A stretch of DNA of 64,000 nt, taken from Dyadobacter sp. MSC1_007 (lineage in GTDB: Bacteria; Bacteroidota; Bacteroidia; Cytophagales; Spirosomataceae). Within the stretch, counting starts at the first letter, position 1. The number at the start of each line of letters is the position of its first letter. This document shows positions 44,050 through 52,880 of the stretch, piece by piece. Position numbers and translations under genes: made by a program. Location of the stretch: NCBI RefSeq assembly GCF_023667495.1, contig NZ_JAMOZL010000016.1, forward strand, positions 1 to 64,000, in the 5' to 3' direction. Below the pieces are notes generated by a model. It was not told the DNA's origin and did no database searches. It worked only from the letters and a program-made list of their open reading frames with translations.

Positions 44050-44063
44050 TATTAATATTAATA
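44050..44063. promoter_or_regulatory. 14-bp palindrome upstream of the coiled-coil protein gene
   Basis: The perfect palindrome TATTAATATTAATA lies 23 nt before ATG 44086 and 6 nt after a TTTG (44040-44043) that could be the upstream promoter element. A good TAnnTTTG box is not visible. It may be an operator, or just AT-rich symmetry. Confidence 0.35.
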
Positions 44064-44085
44064 TCATTAAAAAAATAGTACCATT

Positions 44086-44541
44086 ATGAAAATCAACTAC
44101 ATAATTGGGTCATTGGGACTTATGCTGCTTTCGTTTTCAGTATCCGCCCAGGTGGTATCCAAGGACTCTATCAACATGCTAAAAGACCAGAAGCAGGTCC
44201 TGGAAGTCAGCAAACGATTGAACGATCGCAAACTGGAACTGGCCAAACTGGAAAACCAGGTGCAGGAGAAGACCGACGAAATAGCTAAAACAGCGGAGCA
44301 GGCGCAAAAATCGGCAGACGAAAATAAGAAGGCAGCAGAAAAGCTGGGCAGCGATGCGCAAGACAGAAAACTATCCAAGCGGGCCAGTCGAAGTGCGAGT
44401 GCCGCTGAGCGTGACGCCAAAAGGGCGCGCAGGGCCGTGGATAATCTCGACAGACTGAAAAGGAATATTGAATCCCTGAAAGGCAAGATCAGTGACGACG
44501 AAGCTAAACTTGCATCGCTGCAGGGTACGGCAAAAAATTAA
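44086..44541 (+). CDS. Secreted coiled-coil protein
   Basis: A 151-residue exported protein. The signal peptide is 1-22 (ends SVSAQ). The mature part is almost entirely charged heptads of Lys, Glu, Ala, Leu and Gln (about 30-150), predicted as a long coiled coil. No enzyme motif is present. It resembles small periplasmic coiled-coil proteins of Bacteroidota, but I do not recognise a named family. It is monocistronic and convergent with the sulfatase gene with only 5 nt between stops. Confidence 0.75.
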   Translation: MKINYIIGSLGLMLLSFSVSAQVVSKDSINMLKDQKQVLEVSKRLNDRKLELAKLENQVQEKTDEIAKTAEQAQKSADENKKAAEKLGSDAQDRKLSKRASRSASAAERDAKRARRAVDNLDRLKRNIESLKGKISDDEAKLASLQGTAKN

Positions 44542-44546
44542 TCTAT

Positions 44547-46115
44547 CTATTCCAATACCAATATTTCATCAGGCAGCGGCACTTGTTTGCCGCTTGCCTT
44601 CCAAACCGGCCATTGCGCGTCCCATTCCCGCAGTTGTTTTGTCAAAAGAGACGCCAGTTCCTTCAATTTTCGGGGATTGGACGCGGCCAGGTCTGTTTGT
44701 TCCCCGATATCGTCTTTCAGGTTGTAGAGTTCAAGCTTGCTTTTGCGGTAGTCGTAGATGAGCTTCCAGTCACCCTGCCTTAATGCGCTGGCGTAATGGA
44801 TATTGGGCCCTTCGGCAGCGATCCAGCGGTTGGGATGGTGCCATACCAGGGCTCGTTTATCATCTTTGAATGCCGGATTTTTTAAGACCGGAAGAAAGCT
44901 TACACCATCGATTTTCTGAATCAGGGATGGCTTTTTAATACCCGCAATGTCCAGGATGGTCGGGAAGAAATCTTCGATAATGATATATTGATCCGTTACT
45001 GTTCCAGGTTTGATCACCCCTGGCCATCTCACGAGCATCGGCTCGCGGATTCCTCCTTCATAAACCGACCCTTTTCCGGCTTTTAGCGGCAGGTTATGTG
45101 TCCATGCCTTCCCGCCACGCGCGGGTGTAGTGCTTAGTCCGCCATTGTCCGACATGAACATGATCACGGTATTGTCCGCTATTTTTTGCTCGTCCAGGTA
45201 TTTCAAAACATCTCCCAGACTTTTGTCCATTCCCTCGATAAGGGCAGCGTACTTAGCTTCGGTGCTGTCCAGGCCAGTCGCCAGGTAATGGTTCAGGAAC
45301 CGCTTGTCGGCCGTCAATGGTATATGGACGGCATAATGCGCCAGGTATAAAAAGAATGGCTGTTGCTGGGAAACTGGCTTTTTAACGGCTTTGAGCGCTT
45401 CGGTGGTGATCGCATCGCTCAGAAATACATCCGAGCCGTGGTAAGCTTCCAGGCCGGGAACCGCATTGCGGTTAGGCTTTCCGTTCACCGGATTATCATA
45501 GTTTTTTTCTCCGAGGTAGCTTGCCGGATGGCCGATCGAACTGCCGGCAATATTCACTTCGAAACCTGCATTCAGCGGATCGGCGCCAGGCGTACCCGAA
45601 GAACCGAAATGTGCTTTACCACTATGGATGGTGTAATAGCCGTTTTGTTTCAACAATGCCGGTAATGCTGTGGCGTGAAAGGTCTTGGGAATGCCGGCAA
45701 CCGGACTAAAACCATTGATATTCCAGTCAACGGGCTGCAATAGGGAGTCGGGATAATCGGTGTTTTTATTTTTGTCCGGGGAAGTCCAGTGTGTTACGCG
45801 GTGGCGCGCGGCATTCACGCCGGTGATCAGGCTTACACGTGTAGGAGTGCAGACGGGCAAGGCGTATGCGTTCGTGAATTTCATGCCCTCACGTGCAAGG
45901 CGCTCCATATTAGGCGTGCGGTAGCGGCGGTTGAAGTCGGTTACCTTGTTCCAGAACGGCACCGATGTGTCTTGCCATCCCATGTCATCAACCAGGAAAA
46001 CGATGATATTGGGTTTCTTGTTCTGGATGCTTTGGCCGGTTACGTTGAGGCTGAATGTAAGCGAAATAGCCGTTATTCCAAGCAACACCCGGACGCTCTT
46101 CAGGGCAGGGATCAT
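44547..46115 (-). CDS. Exported sulfatase (formylglycine type)
   Basis: A 522-residue S1-family sulfatase that hydrolyses sulfate esters. The signal peptide is about 1-28. The active-site pair Asp43-Asp44 (LVDDMGWQD) and the maturation motif Cys89-Thr-Pro-Thr-Arg (C-x-P-x-R, where Cys becomes formylglycine) are intact. Further ligand segments are SGKAHFG (about 175-181), AHYAVHIPL (about 270-278), MSDNGG (about 322-327) and a Lys near KAWTHNLPLKAG. No maturase gene is nearby, so activation needs one elsewhere. ATG 46115 is chosen over TTG 46151. The substrate, probably a sulfated glycan or aryl sulfate, is unknown. Confidence 0.92.
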   Translation of the reverse strand: MIPALKSVRVLLGITAISLTFSLNVTGQSIQNKKPNIIVFLVDDMGWQDTSVPFWNKVTDFNRRYRTPNMERLAREGMKFTNAYALPVCTPTRVSLITGVNAARHRVTHWTSPDKNKNTDYPDSLLQPVDWNINGFSPVAGIPKTFHATALPALLKQNGYYTIHSGKAHFGSSGTPGADPLNAGFEVNIAGSSIGHPASYLGEKNYDNPVNGKPNRNAVPGLEAYHGSDVFLSDAITTEALKAVKKPVSQQQPFFLYLAHYAVHIPLTADKRFLNHYLATGLDSTEAKYAALIEGMDKSLGDVLKYLDEQKIADNTVIMFMSDNGGLSTTPARGGKAWTHNLPLKAGKGSVYEGGIREPMLVRWPGVIKPGTVTDQYIIIEDFFPTILDIAGIKKPSLIQKIDGVSFLPVLKNPAFKDDKRALVWHHPNRWIAAEGPNIHYASALRQGDWKLIYDYRKSKLELYNLKDDIGEQTDLAASNPRKLKELASLLTKQLREWDAQWPVWKASGKQVPLPDEILVLE

Positions 46116-46151
46116 TATGTCAGGTTCAGGTTGTGGTAGTAGTTCAGGCAA

Positions 46152-46600
46152 GATCGAAAAAAAAGTTTTTGCAAACTAGCAGAATGCGGCATGCGAGAAC
46201 GGAAGGGGAATAAGAACGAGACCGTCCATGTTAATTTAGACGCAAGAAAAAACCACGCAGTGGTTCCCTGTTTATAGAAAGACGTAAAGACAACGAACGA
46301 GTGAGCTCCGGAGGAGCTTCCTGACATCCCGCAACCGGAAGCTCCTCCGGAGCTCACTCGGTTTTCGGAATTCTTCGCTAGAAACAGGGGGCCGCGCTGC
46401 GGCCACGGTGTGACATCTTAATGCTTGGTTTCATTTAGGTGGAAATAGAAAGCGGTGCTTCGGGCGAGTTGCCGCGATTCAATTGTCTTTCATTAATATA
46501 AAAAGTACTAAATGTAAAATACATACAATTAGTACTATTCCTGTTCCTGAATTCAACCCACCACTCACGGGTAGATTTTAACCTTTCTTCCTTTTATTTA
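46152..46600. repeat. Intergenic repeat cluster with a 24-bp perfect inverted repeat
   Basis: This gap holds no gene. It contains a hairpin, AACCAC-GCA-GTGGTT (46251-46265), directly followed by CCCTGTTTATAG. Next comes a perfect 24-bp inverted repeat (46298-46321 with 46337-46360, 15-nt loop). CTAGAAACAGGG then runs into the palindrome GGCC-GCGCTGC-GGCC (about 46390-46404). So two units of a palindrome plus a CCCTGTTT-TAG tail face each other around the large hairpin. The same tail recurs at 63.2-63.5 kb. The right part (46430-46600) is AT-rich and leads into the tetR promoter. Confidence 0.75.
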
Positions 46601-46608
46601 ATAAACAA

Positions 46609-46641
46609 TTTGCATTTACTAAACACTGTTTACTATATTTA
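46609..46641 (+). promoter_or_regulatory. tetR promoter with TetR operator
   Basis: TTTG (46609-46612) and TATATTTA (46634-46641) form a promoter pair with a 21-nt spacer. The 13-bp palindrome TAAACACTGTTTA (46620-46632) fills that spacer. Its reverse complement stands before the tolC-like gene. A repressor bound here would block RNA polymerase, as expected for autoregulation. Confidence 0.7.
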
Positions 46642-46660
46642 CAACGTAATAGAAAAAAGC

Positions 46661-47275
46661 ATGGCGATCAAGGAGAGAAAAGAGCGGGAAAAGCAAGAGA
46701 TGAGGAACCTGATTATAGAATCGGCCACTCATCTATTTTTGAAGCAAGGTTATGATAAGACGTCTATTCGTAACATTGCCGAGGATATTGAATATAGCCC
46801 CGCTACGATCTATCTGTATTTCAAGGATAAAGACGAGATTTTTTATGTAATCCATGAAAATGCTTTCGCAATCCTGGACCAGGAGCTTAGAAAGCACGAT
46901 GTGGTAGCTGATCCTTTCGAGCGTTTGGCGGCCATAGGCAGGACCTACATACAGTTTGCTTTCGAAAATCCGGATTACTATGATCTGATGTTCATCATGC
47001 GCGCGCCGATGCAGCAGATCAAGAATGAAGAAAAATGGGAAGCGCTGGATTGTGCGTTCGGCTATCTGCTGCAAACTCTCACGGCCTGTTTTGAAGAGAA
47101 AAAAATCCGGCAAGCCGATTTGCATGTGACGGCGATCATGGTTTGGTCGTATGTTCACGGACTGGTTTCGCTCTATGTAAGGGAACGCATGTGCATTCTG
47201 ATGATGCCCGACGATGCAGTTAGGGAAGTTTTGTACGGTTCATTCGATCTTTTTTTAGCCAATCTGAAAGCTTAA
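46661..47275 (+). CDS. TetR/AcrR-family repressor of the efflux operon
   Basis: A 204-residue DNA-binding repressor. The N-terminal helix-turn-helix (about 10-60) has the usual LFLKQGYDKTSIRNIAED pattern, and the C-terminal part is a helical ligand domain. The start is ATG 46661; an upstream in-frame TTG (46610) lies inside the promoter. It precedes an RND efflux operon in the same direction. A shared 13-bp palindrome before both tetR and the operon implies it controls itself and the pump. The inducer is probably a pump substrate. Confidence 0.92.
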   Translation: MAIKERKEREKQEMRNLIIESATHLFLKQGYDKTSIRNIAEDIEYSPATIYLYFKDKDEIFYVIHENAFAILDQELRKHDVVADPFERLAAIGRTYIQFAFENPDYYDLMFIMRAPMQQIKNEEKWEALDCAFGYLLQTLTACFEEKKIRQADLHVTAIMVWSYVHGLVSLYVRERMCILMMPDDAVREVLYGSFDLFLANLKA

Positions 47276-47292
47276 AAAATTTTGCCATTCAC

Positions 47293-47305
47293 TAAACAGT
47301 GTTTA
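47293..47305 (+). promoter_or_regulatory. TetR operator before the efflux operon
   Basis: TAAACAGTGTTTA is the exact reverse complement of the palindrome before tetR. It lies 20 nt upstream of the tolC-like start, between TTTG (47281-47284) and a poor -7 box (TATAAAGT, 47304-47311). The extra AAGTAAACATTACT to its right could hold a second half-site. Confidence 0.72.
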
Positions 47306-47325
47306 TAAAGTAAACATTACTTATC

Positions 47326-48690
47326 ATGATACGATATTTGAAAATGCCCAGGCATTGGTTGCTCCTCTGTGCCCTGGCGGCAGCGATCGGCCATGCGGCA
47401 AATGCACAAGAGGCTGTGCTGCAAGGCTACATCGAGCAGGGCCTGAAAAATAACCAGGGGCTCAAACAACAGGGTTTTATTCTTGAAAAGAGCATGTATG
47501 CGCTCAAAGAGGCCAGGACTTTCTTTCTGCCGGAAGTCAACTTCAATTCTTCCTATTTGGATTCCCGTGGTGGACGCAAGATCAGCATCCCGATCGGTGA
47601 CCTGCTCAACCCGGTTTACACTTCATTGAATCAACTAACAAACTCGTCCGCCTTCCCGCAGGTCGAGAATGTGAACCAGACCTTCAATCCCAGGAACTAT
47701 TACGATGCCAAGTTCCGCACATCGCTGCCACTTTATAATGCGGAGATCACTTATAACACCCGCATTCGAAAAGAGCAGATCCAGTTTCAGCGTGCGGAGG
47801 TCGACGTTTATAGGAGAGAGTTAGTGAAGGAAATCAAGGTTGCCTACTATGCCTACCAACAAGCCGATGAAGCGATCCATATCCTCGAAAGCGCCGTATC
47901 TCTCGCCCGGGAAAACCTTCGTTTCAACCAGGCGCTTGTACGGAACGACAAGGTGATCAGGACAGTAGTGAGTCGCTCCGAAAACGAGCTGATAGGGTTG
48001 GAGGCAAAGCTGGAAGATGCCCGTAACCAGGCGGTTAATGCATCTGCCTATTTCAACTTTCTCCTAAACAGTCCGCTGGAAACCAAAGTAGAGCTGTCCA
48101 AAACCAGTGAAATAGCCATCCTGGCCGATACCGCAGCAGAGGGCAGGAGGGAAGAGCTTTTGAAACTGGAATCACTTTCGAAGATCAATGCATTGTCGGG
48201 ACAGCTTGCCAAGGCAGCGGCATTGCCGAAGCTGGCGACGTTCATCGACCTGGGTTCTCAGGGTGATTTTGTGAAGTTCAACAATGATACACGCTACTAT
48301 TTGTTTGGTGTGACTCTGGACTGGCGTGTATTCGCGAACAATCGAACCCAGTACAAGGCCAAACAGTCGGAAATGGACGTGCGGGCAACCGGCGAGCAGA
48401 TCAGCCAGGTTGAACAACAACTGCATTTGCAGACGCAGACCGCTTCAAACCGGCTAAAATCGGCATTGCAGATTTACAATGCTTCGAGAAGTCAGACCAC
48501 ATTATCCCAGCAATATTACCAGGACCAGCAAAAGCTTTATCGTGAAGGACAATTGCTTTACATAGAGCTGCTCGACGCGCAGAACAGGCTGATCAGCGAC
48601 CAGCTGCAACAAAGTATTTCCTATCTCAACGTCCAAACCCGCGCCGCTGAGCTGGAACGGGCGAAGGCAAGTTACTTATTCTCAAACTAA
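47326..48690 (+). CDS. TolC-family outer-membrane efflux protein
   Basis: A 454-residue outer-membrane channel of a tripartite pump. The signal peptide ends near 27 (AANAQ). The mature chain shows two OEP repeats with long alpha-helical hairpins (about 150-240 and 360-450) and a beta-strand region (DAKFRTSLPLYN near 125-136; YLFGVTLDWRVF near 325-336). ATG 47326 is taken; a second Met seven codons on is possible. It is the first gene of a three-gene operon under the TetR operator. The adaptor starts 8 nt after its stop. Confidence 0.93.
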   Translation: MIRYLKMPRHWLLLCALAAAIGHAANAQEAVLQGYIEQGLKNNQGLKQQGFILEKSMYALKEARTFFLPEVNFNSSYLDSRGGRKISIPIGDLLNPVYTSLNQLTNSSAFPQVENVNQTFNPRNYYDAKFRTSLPLYNAEITYNTRIRKEQIQFQRAEVDVYRRELVKEIKVAYYAYQQADEAIHILESAVSLARENLRFNQALVRNDKVIRTVVSRSENELIGLEAKLEDARNQAVNASAYFNFLLNSPLETKVELSKTSEIAILADTAAEGRREELLKLESLSKINALSGQLAKAAALPKLATFIDLGSQGDFVKFNNDTRYYLFGVTLDWRVFANNRTQYKAKQSEMDVRATGEQISQVEQQLHLQTQTASNRLKSALQIYNASRSQTTLSQQYYQDQQKLYREGQLLYIELLDAQNRLISDQLQQSISYLNVQTRAAELERAKASYLFSN

Positions 48691-48698
48691 TCAATGAA

Positions 48699-49742
48699 AT
48701 GAAAGCTACAACACATCCGAGCATATATGCCTACGTGATCGCGGCCGCGCTGCTGACATCCGCCTGCAAGGAAGAAAAAAAGCCCGAACAAACCGACGAA
48801 ACCATTCCGGTGAAAATCATCAGTTCGGCAGCTTTAAGCCAGTCGCAGGCCGTGGAAACATCGGGCCTGCTGGGTTCGGACAATGAGGCGCGGTTGGCGT
48901 TTAAAATCGGCGGGATCATCAAGGATATCCTGGTAAAGGAGGGCGACCATGTCCGTAAAGGTCAGCTGCTCGCTACTTTGAATACCACCGAAATAGCGGC
49001 CCAGACAGGGCAGGCAGAAGAGAACTTTTTAAAAGCGAAGCGCGATGCGCAACGGGTGCAGAACCTTTACCGCGACAGCGTGAGCACCAAAGAGCAATTG
49101 GAAAACAGTCAGACTGCTTTGGTACTGGCTGAGAAACAGCTTGATATCGTTAAATTCAACCTTTCGCAAACCAAAATATTTTCGACGACAGACGGCGTCG
49201 TGATCCAGAAATTGCAGAATGCGGGTGAGCAGGTGCAGGGCGGTGCGCCGGTGCTGTATGTAAGCAGTACCAGCAAGCAGGATTGGATCGTCAAATGTGG
49301 CCTTACCGATAAGGACTGGGCGCGGTTGAAGGGAGGGGAAAAGGCAGAAATCAACTTCGACGCTTTCCCACAAACATTCACAGGCAGTGTCAAAACGCTC
49401 GCACAGGCCAGCGACCCGGTTTCAGGGCTTTACCAGGCCGAGATCAGGCTCGATAAGCCTTCGACCAGGCTCGCGAATGGCCTTTTTGCGAAAGTGAATA
49501 TCTATCCCAAAGAAAAAACAAACATGATATCCATTCCCGTGGACGCATTGATTGAGGGGGAGGACGACAGCGCATTCGTGTTCGTAGCGAACGGTAACAA
49601 AGCAGAGAAAAAACGCGTGAAGATCGCGTTTCTCGAAGGGGATAAGGCATTTATCCTGGCAGGAATAGATGCAGGTGCAAAGGTGATCCGGGAAGGTTCC
49701 GCCTATCTCGCCGAAGGGGCGGTCATTAAAGTAGTTCAGTAA
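48699..49742 (+). CDS. RND periplasmic adaptor lipoprotein (AcrA/HlyD-like)
   Basis: A 347-residue membrane-fusion protein that links pump and channel. The lipobox has Cys23 (LLTSAC). Order: beta-barrel strands, biotinyl-lipoyl-like domain halves (GGIIKDILVKEGDHVRKGQL near 70-89 and VIQKLQNAGEQVQGG near 167-181), a helical hairpin (about 95-160) between them, and the barrel and membrane-proximal domains (about 195-347). It lies between the TolC-like gene (8 nt) and the RND permease (18 nt). Length and order are normal for the family. Confidence 0.94.
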   Translation: MKATTHPSIYAYVIAAALLTSACKEEKKPEQTDETIPVKIISSAALSQSQAVETSGLLGSDNEARLAFKIGGIIKDILVKEGDHVRKGQLLATLNTTEIAAQTGQAEENFLKAKRDAQRVQNLYRDSVSTKEQLENSQTALVLAEKQLDIVKFNLSQTKIFSTTDGVVIQKLQNAGEQVQGGAPVLYVSSTSKQDWIVKCGLTDKDWARLKGGEKAEINFDAFPQTFTGSVKTLAQASDPVSGLYQAEIRLDKPSTRLANGLFAKVNIYPKEKTNMISIPVDALIEGEDDSAFVFVANGNKAEKKRVKIAFLEGDKAFILAGIDAGAKVIREGSAYLAEGAVIKVVQ

Positions 49743-49760
49743 CATTCAACCGCAAAGACC

Positions 49761-52700
49761 ATGAAATTACCTGAATTTGCAGTCAAGAATTACCAGTTTA
49801 CATTGGTTGTCTTTCTGGGTGTGCTGGCGCTGGGCATTTATTCGCTGTTCACGATGCCGCGCAGCGAGGATCCCGATATTCACCCGCCCCAGTTTACGGT
49901 GGTGGTGATCTACCCGGGCACCAACCCGAAAGATATGGAGCAGCTTGTCGTGGATCCGATGGAAAAGAAGATCAACGAGCTCGACGATATGAAGCACGTG
50001 ATCACCGATATCCGCGACGGCCTTGCGGTAATGCAGGTGCAATACAAGTACAGCTCCGACCCGGATGATAAATACCAGGAACTGGTGCGGGAGATCAACA
50101 GTCTGCGCTCTCAGTTGCCATCCGACGTTGCTGATATAAGGATCAACAAGCAGATTCCGTCCGACGTGAGCATTTATCAGTATGCGCTCATCAGCGAGAA
50201 TGCGACTTATACCCAGCTGAAAAAATACTCCAAGGATTTTAAGGAGCGGCTGGAAAAGATTAAGACACTTAAAAAAGTGGAATTTTCGGGAATCCCCGAG
50301 CCTCAGGTAAAGGTGAGCCTGAACCTGCAAAAGATCGCACAACAGCAGCTTACACAGGACCAGATCGTGGGTGCATTGCAGAGCGAGGGTGTGAATATTC
50401 CGGGTGGAAGTATTAGTATGGCCACCAAAAAGCTTAACATTAAAACCAGCGGCAACTACCGAACGCTCGACGAAGTAGCCAATACAGTCGTGTCCCGGTC
50501 CAATGGAAAGATCGTCTATCTGAAAGATGTGGCAGACGTGAAAATGGGTTATGAAGACGAAACCCATATCACGCGTCTGAATGGCTACCGTTGCAGTTTT
50601 GTGAATGTAAGCCAGAAGGAAGGTGAGAACATTATCTCCGTACAGGGCCAGGTGGAGCCGGTTGTGGCGGCGTTCGAAAAAGAGCTTCCGTCGAATATCG
50701 ATCTGGTAAAGGTTTTTGACCAGGCTAAAAGCGTCGATACGCGTCTGTCGCATTTTGCAAGGGATTTTGGCATAGCGATTCTGCTCGTGTTGCTTACGCT
50801 GCTGCCCCTCGGAACGCGCGCTTCGGTAGTGGTGATGATATCGATACCATTGTCGCTGGCTATCGGGCTGACGCTGATGAACTTGTTTGGCTATAATATC
50901 AACCAGTTAAGCATTGTCGGGATGATCGTTGCCCTGGGTATTCTGGTCGACGACAGCATTGTGGTGGTGGAAAACATCGAGCGTTACCTCCGAATGGGGT
51001 ATAGCAAGGTCGAAGCGTCTATTAAGGCATCGTCCCAGATCGGGCTCGCGGTGGTAGGTTGTACGATCCTGTTGATATTCGCCTTCTTACCTTTGGTTTT
51101 CCTTCCGGAAGGCGCGGGGGACTTCATCCGAAGCCTGCCCATGTCGGTGATCACCACGGTATTTGCTTCGATGCTGGTTTCGTTGACGGTGGTGCCATTC
51201 CTGTCGAGCGTGATCCTGAAACCACATGCCAGCGAAGATGGTAACTGGTTATTGAGAGGCATGAAAAAAGGCATCCATAAAACCTATGGTAGTGTGCTGG
51301 ACCGTGCTTTGAAATGGCCAAAAACTACGTTGCTGGCCGCCGGTTTGATATTTGCAGGCTCGCTGGCATTGGTACCGCTCATTGGTAATAGTCTTTTCCC
51401 AAAATCGGAAAAGCCCATGTTCCTGATCGACATTGAAACGCCGCAGGGAACCAACTTGAAAAAAACGAACGAGATTACAAGGTATGTGGAAGGTGTTTTG
51501 AAAAAAGAGCCCTTAATCACCTCGTTTGCCACTAACGTTGGAAAAGGAAATCCAAGGGTTTATTATAATGTAATCCAAAGAAATGAAAGCGAGAATTTCG
51601 CGGAAATCTTTGTGCAGGTGGAAGGACTTGAAACAGAGGAAAAGGTAGAGGTGATCGAAAAGCTGCGTAAAAAACTGGAACGCTATCCTGGCGCCGAGAT
51701 CAAGGTGAAAGACTTTGAACAAGGCCCGCTGATCGAAGCGCCGCTGGCTTATCGCATCTATGGCGAGAACCTCGACGACCTGCGGAAAACAGCTTTCCGC
51801 GTGGCGGACCTGCTTACCAAAACAGAGGGCACCATTTACGTGAACAACCCGCTGCTTGTTCAGCCGACCGATCTGCGCATCAATATCAACAAACAAAAAG
51901 CAGGTACCCTGGGCATTTCATCGGCCGACATCGACAAAACCGTGCGCCTGGGTGCCGCCGGACTGAATGTGGCCATTTACCGTGAAGACGTCGGCAAGGC
52001 GGATAGTTACAATATCAATGTGTCGGTGCCAAGGGCCGCGGCCATTCAGGATTACAGTGTGTTCGACAAGCTGTATGTAACCTCGGCGTCCGGGGCGAGC
52101 ATTCCTTTGAAAAACGTCGCGACTATTGAACTGGAAAGCTCACCAAACCAGATCAGGCATTACGATAAAGACCGGTATGTGACAGTGTCTGCGTTCGTGA
52201 AGCCGGGATACAATGTGCAGCAGATCAATGAGGACTTTACGGTTAAGCTCAATAGTTTCAAATTTGAAAAGGGCCAGCATTTTACGGTTGCAGGTGAAAA
52301 GGAGAGTCAGGAAGAGAGCTTTGGCGGTCTGGGACTGATCATTCTAATCACAATATTTGGTTTCTTGGGTGTATTGATCCTTGAATTCAAAACCTTCAAA
52401 AGCATTCTGATCGTACTCTCGGTGATCCCGCTGGGTGTCGTGGGCGGACTGGCGATGCTGTTCCTTACCGGCGAAACGCTGTCCTTTACTGCTACCATTG
52501 GCTTTATAGCATTGGTCGGTATCGAGGTGAAGAATTCTCTGTTGGTGGTCGATTTTACCAATCAGTTGCGGCAACAGGGAAAAGGAATCGAAGAGGCCAT
52601 TATCGAGGCAGGCGAGATACGTTTCGTGCCCATATTACTTACTTCGATGACGGCCATTGGTGGTTTGCTGCCGCTGGTCTTCGAATATAGCGCGCTGTAT

Positions 52701-52847
52701 TCACCGCTGGCCCTGGTTCTTATCGGTGGTCTAATCAGTTCTACATTGCTTTCAAGGTTGGTGACCCCGGTGATGTACAAACTGCTGCCACCGGCAATTG
52801 AGCAAGAGAAAGTGGTCGAAGATCCGATTCTGGAACCGCAGTATTGA
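49761..52847 (+). CDS. RND-family multidrug efflux permease
   Basis: A 1028-residue inner-membrane proton-driven pump. It has the expected 12 helices: one near 12-30, a cluster about 330-540, and the second half about 850-1010, with two large periplasmic domains (about 35-330 and 545-850). The helix-4 segment GMIVALGILVDDSIVVVENIER (about 385-406) carries the two adjacent Asp residues of the proton relay. The C-terminal half has GFIALVGIEVKNSLLVVDF. The length is typical of AcrB/MexB/MdtB-type proteins. It is the third gene of the TetR-controlled operon. Substrate range cannot be read from sequence. Confidence 0.95.
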   Translation: MKLPEFAVKNYQFTLVVFLGVLALGIYSLFTMPRSEDPDIHPPQFTVVVIYPGTNPKDMEQLVVDPMEKKINELDDMKHVITDIRDGLAVMQVQYKYSSDPDDKYQELVREINSLRSQLPSDVADIRINKQIPSDVSIYQYALISENATYTQLKKYSKDFKERLEKIKTLKKVEFSGIPEPQVKVSLNLQKIAQQQLTQDQIVGALQSEGVNIPGGSISMATKKLNIKTSGNYRTLDEVANTVVSRSNGKIVYLKDVADVKMGYEDETHITRLNGYRCSFVNVSQKEGENIISVQGQVEPVVAAFEKELPSNIDLVKVFDQAKSVDTRLSHFARDFGIAILLVLLTLLPLGTRASVVVMISIPLSLAIGLTLMNLFGYNINQLSIVGMIVALGILVDDSIVVVENIERYLRMGYSKVEASIKASSQIGLAVVGCTILLIFAFLPLVFLPEGAGDFIRSLPMSVITTVFASMLVSLTVVPFLSSVILKPHASEDGNWLLRGMKKGIHKTYGSVLDRALKWPKTTLLAAGLIFAGSLALVPLIGNSLFPKSEKPMFLIDIETPQGTNLKKTNEITRYVEGVLKKEPLITSFATNVGKGNPRVYYNVIQRNESENFAEIFVQVEGLETEEKVEVIEKLRKKLERYPGAEIKVKDFEQGPLIEAPLAYRIYGENLDDLRKTAFRVADLLTKTEGTIYVNNPLLVQPTDLRININKQKAGTLGISSADIDKTVRLGAAGLNVAIYREDVGKADSYNINVSVPRAAAIQDYSVFDKLYVTSASGASIPLKNVATIELESSPNQIRHYDKDRYVTVSAFVKPGYNVQQINEDFTVKLNSFKFEKGQHFTVAGEKESQEESFGGLGLIILITIFGFLGVLILEFKTFKSILIVLSVIPLGVVGGLAMLFLTGETLSFTATIGFIALVGIEVKNSLLVVDFTNQLRQQGKGIEEAIIEAGEIRFVPILLTSMTAIGGLLPLVFEYSALYSPLALVLIGGLISSTLLSRLVTPVMYKLLPPAIEQEKVVEDPILEPQY

Positions 52848-52853
52848 AATACC

Positions 52854-52880
52854 TGTGACGGCACGTAATGTGCCGTCACA
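52854..52880. terminator. Hairpin terminator after the efflux operon
   Basis: An 11-bp perfect stem, TGTGACGGCAC (52854-52864) with GTGCCGTCACA (52870-52880), and a 5-nt loop lie 6 nt after the permease stop. TATTTACAAT follows, with no long T run. The right arm covers the stop of the minus-strand gene. Confidence 0.7.
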
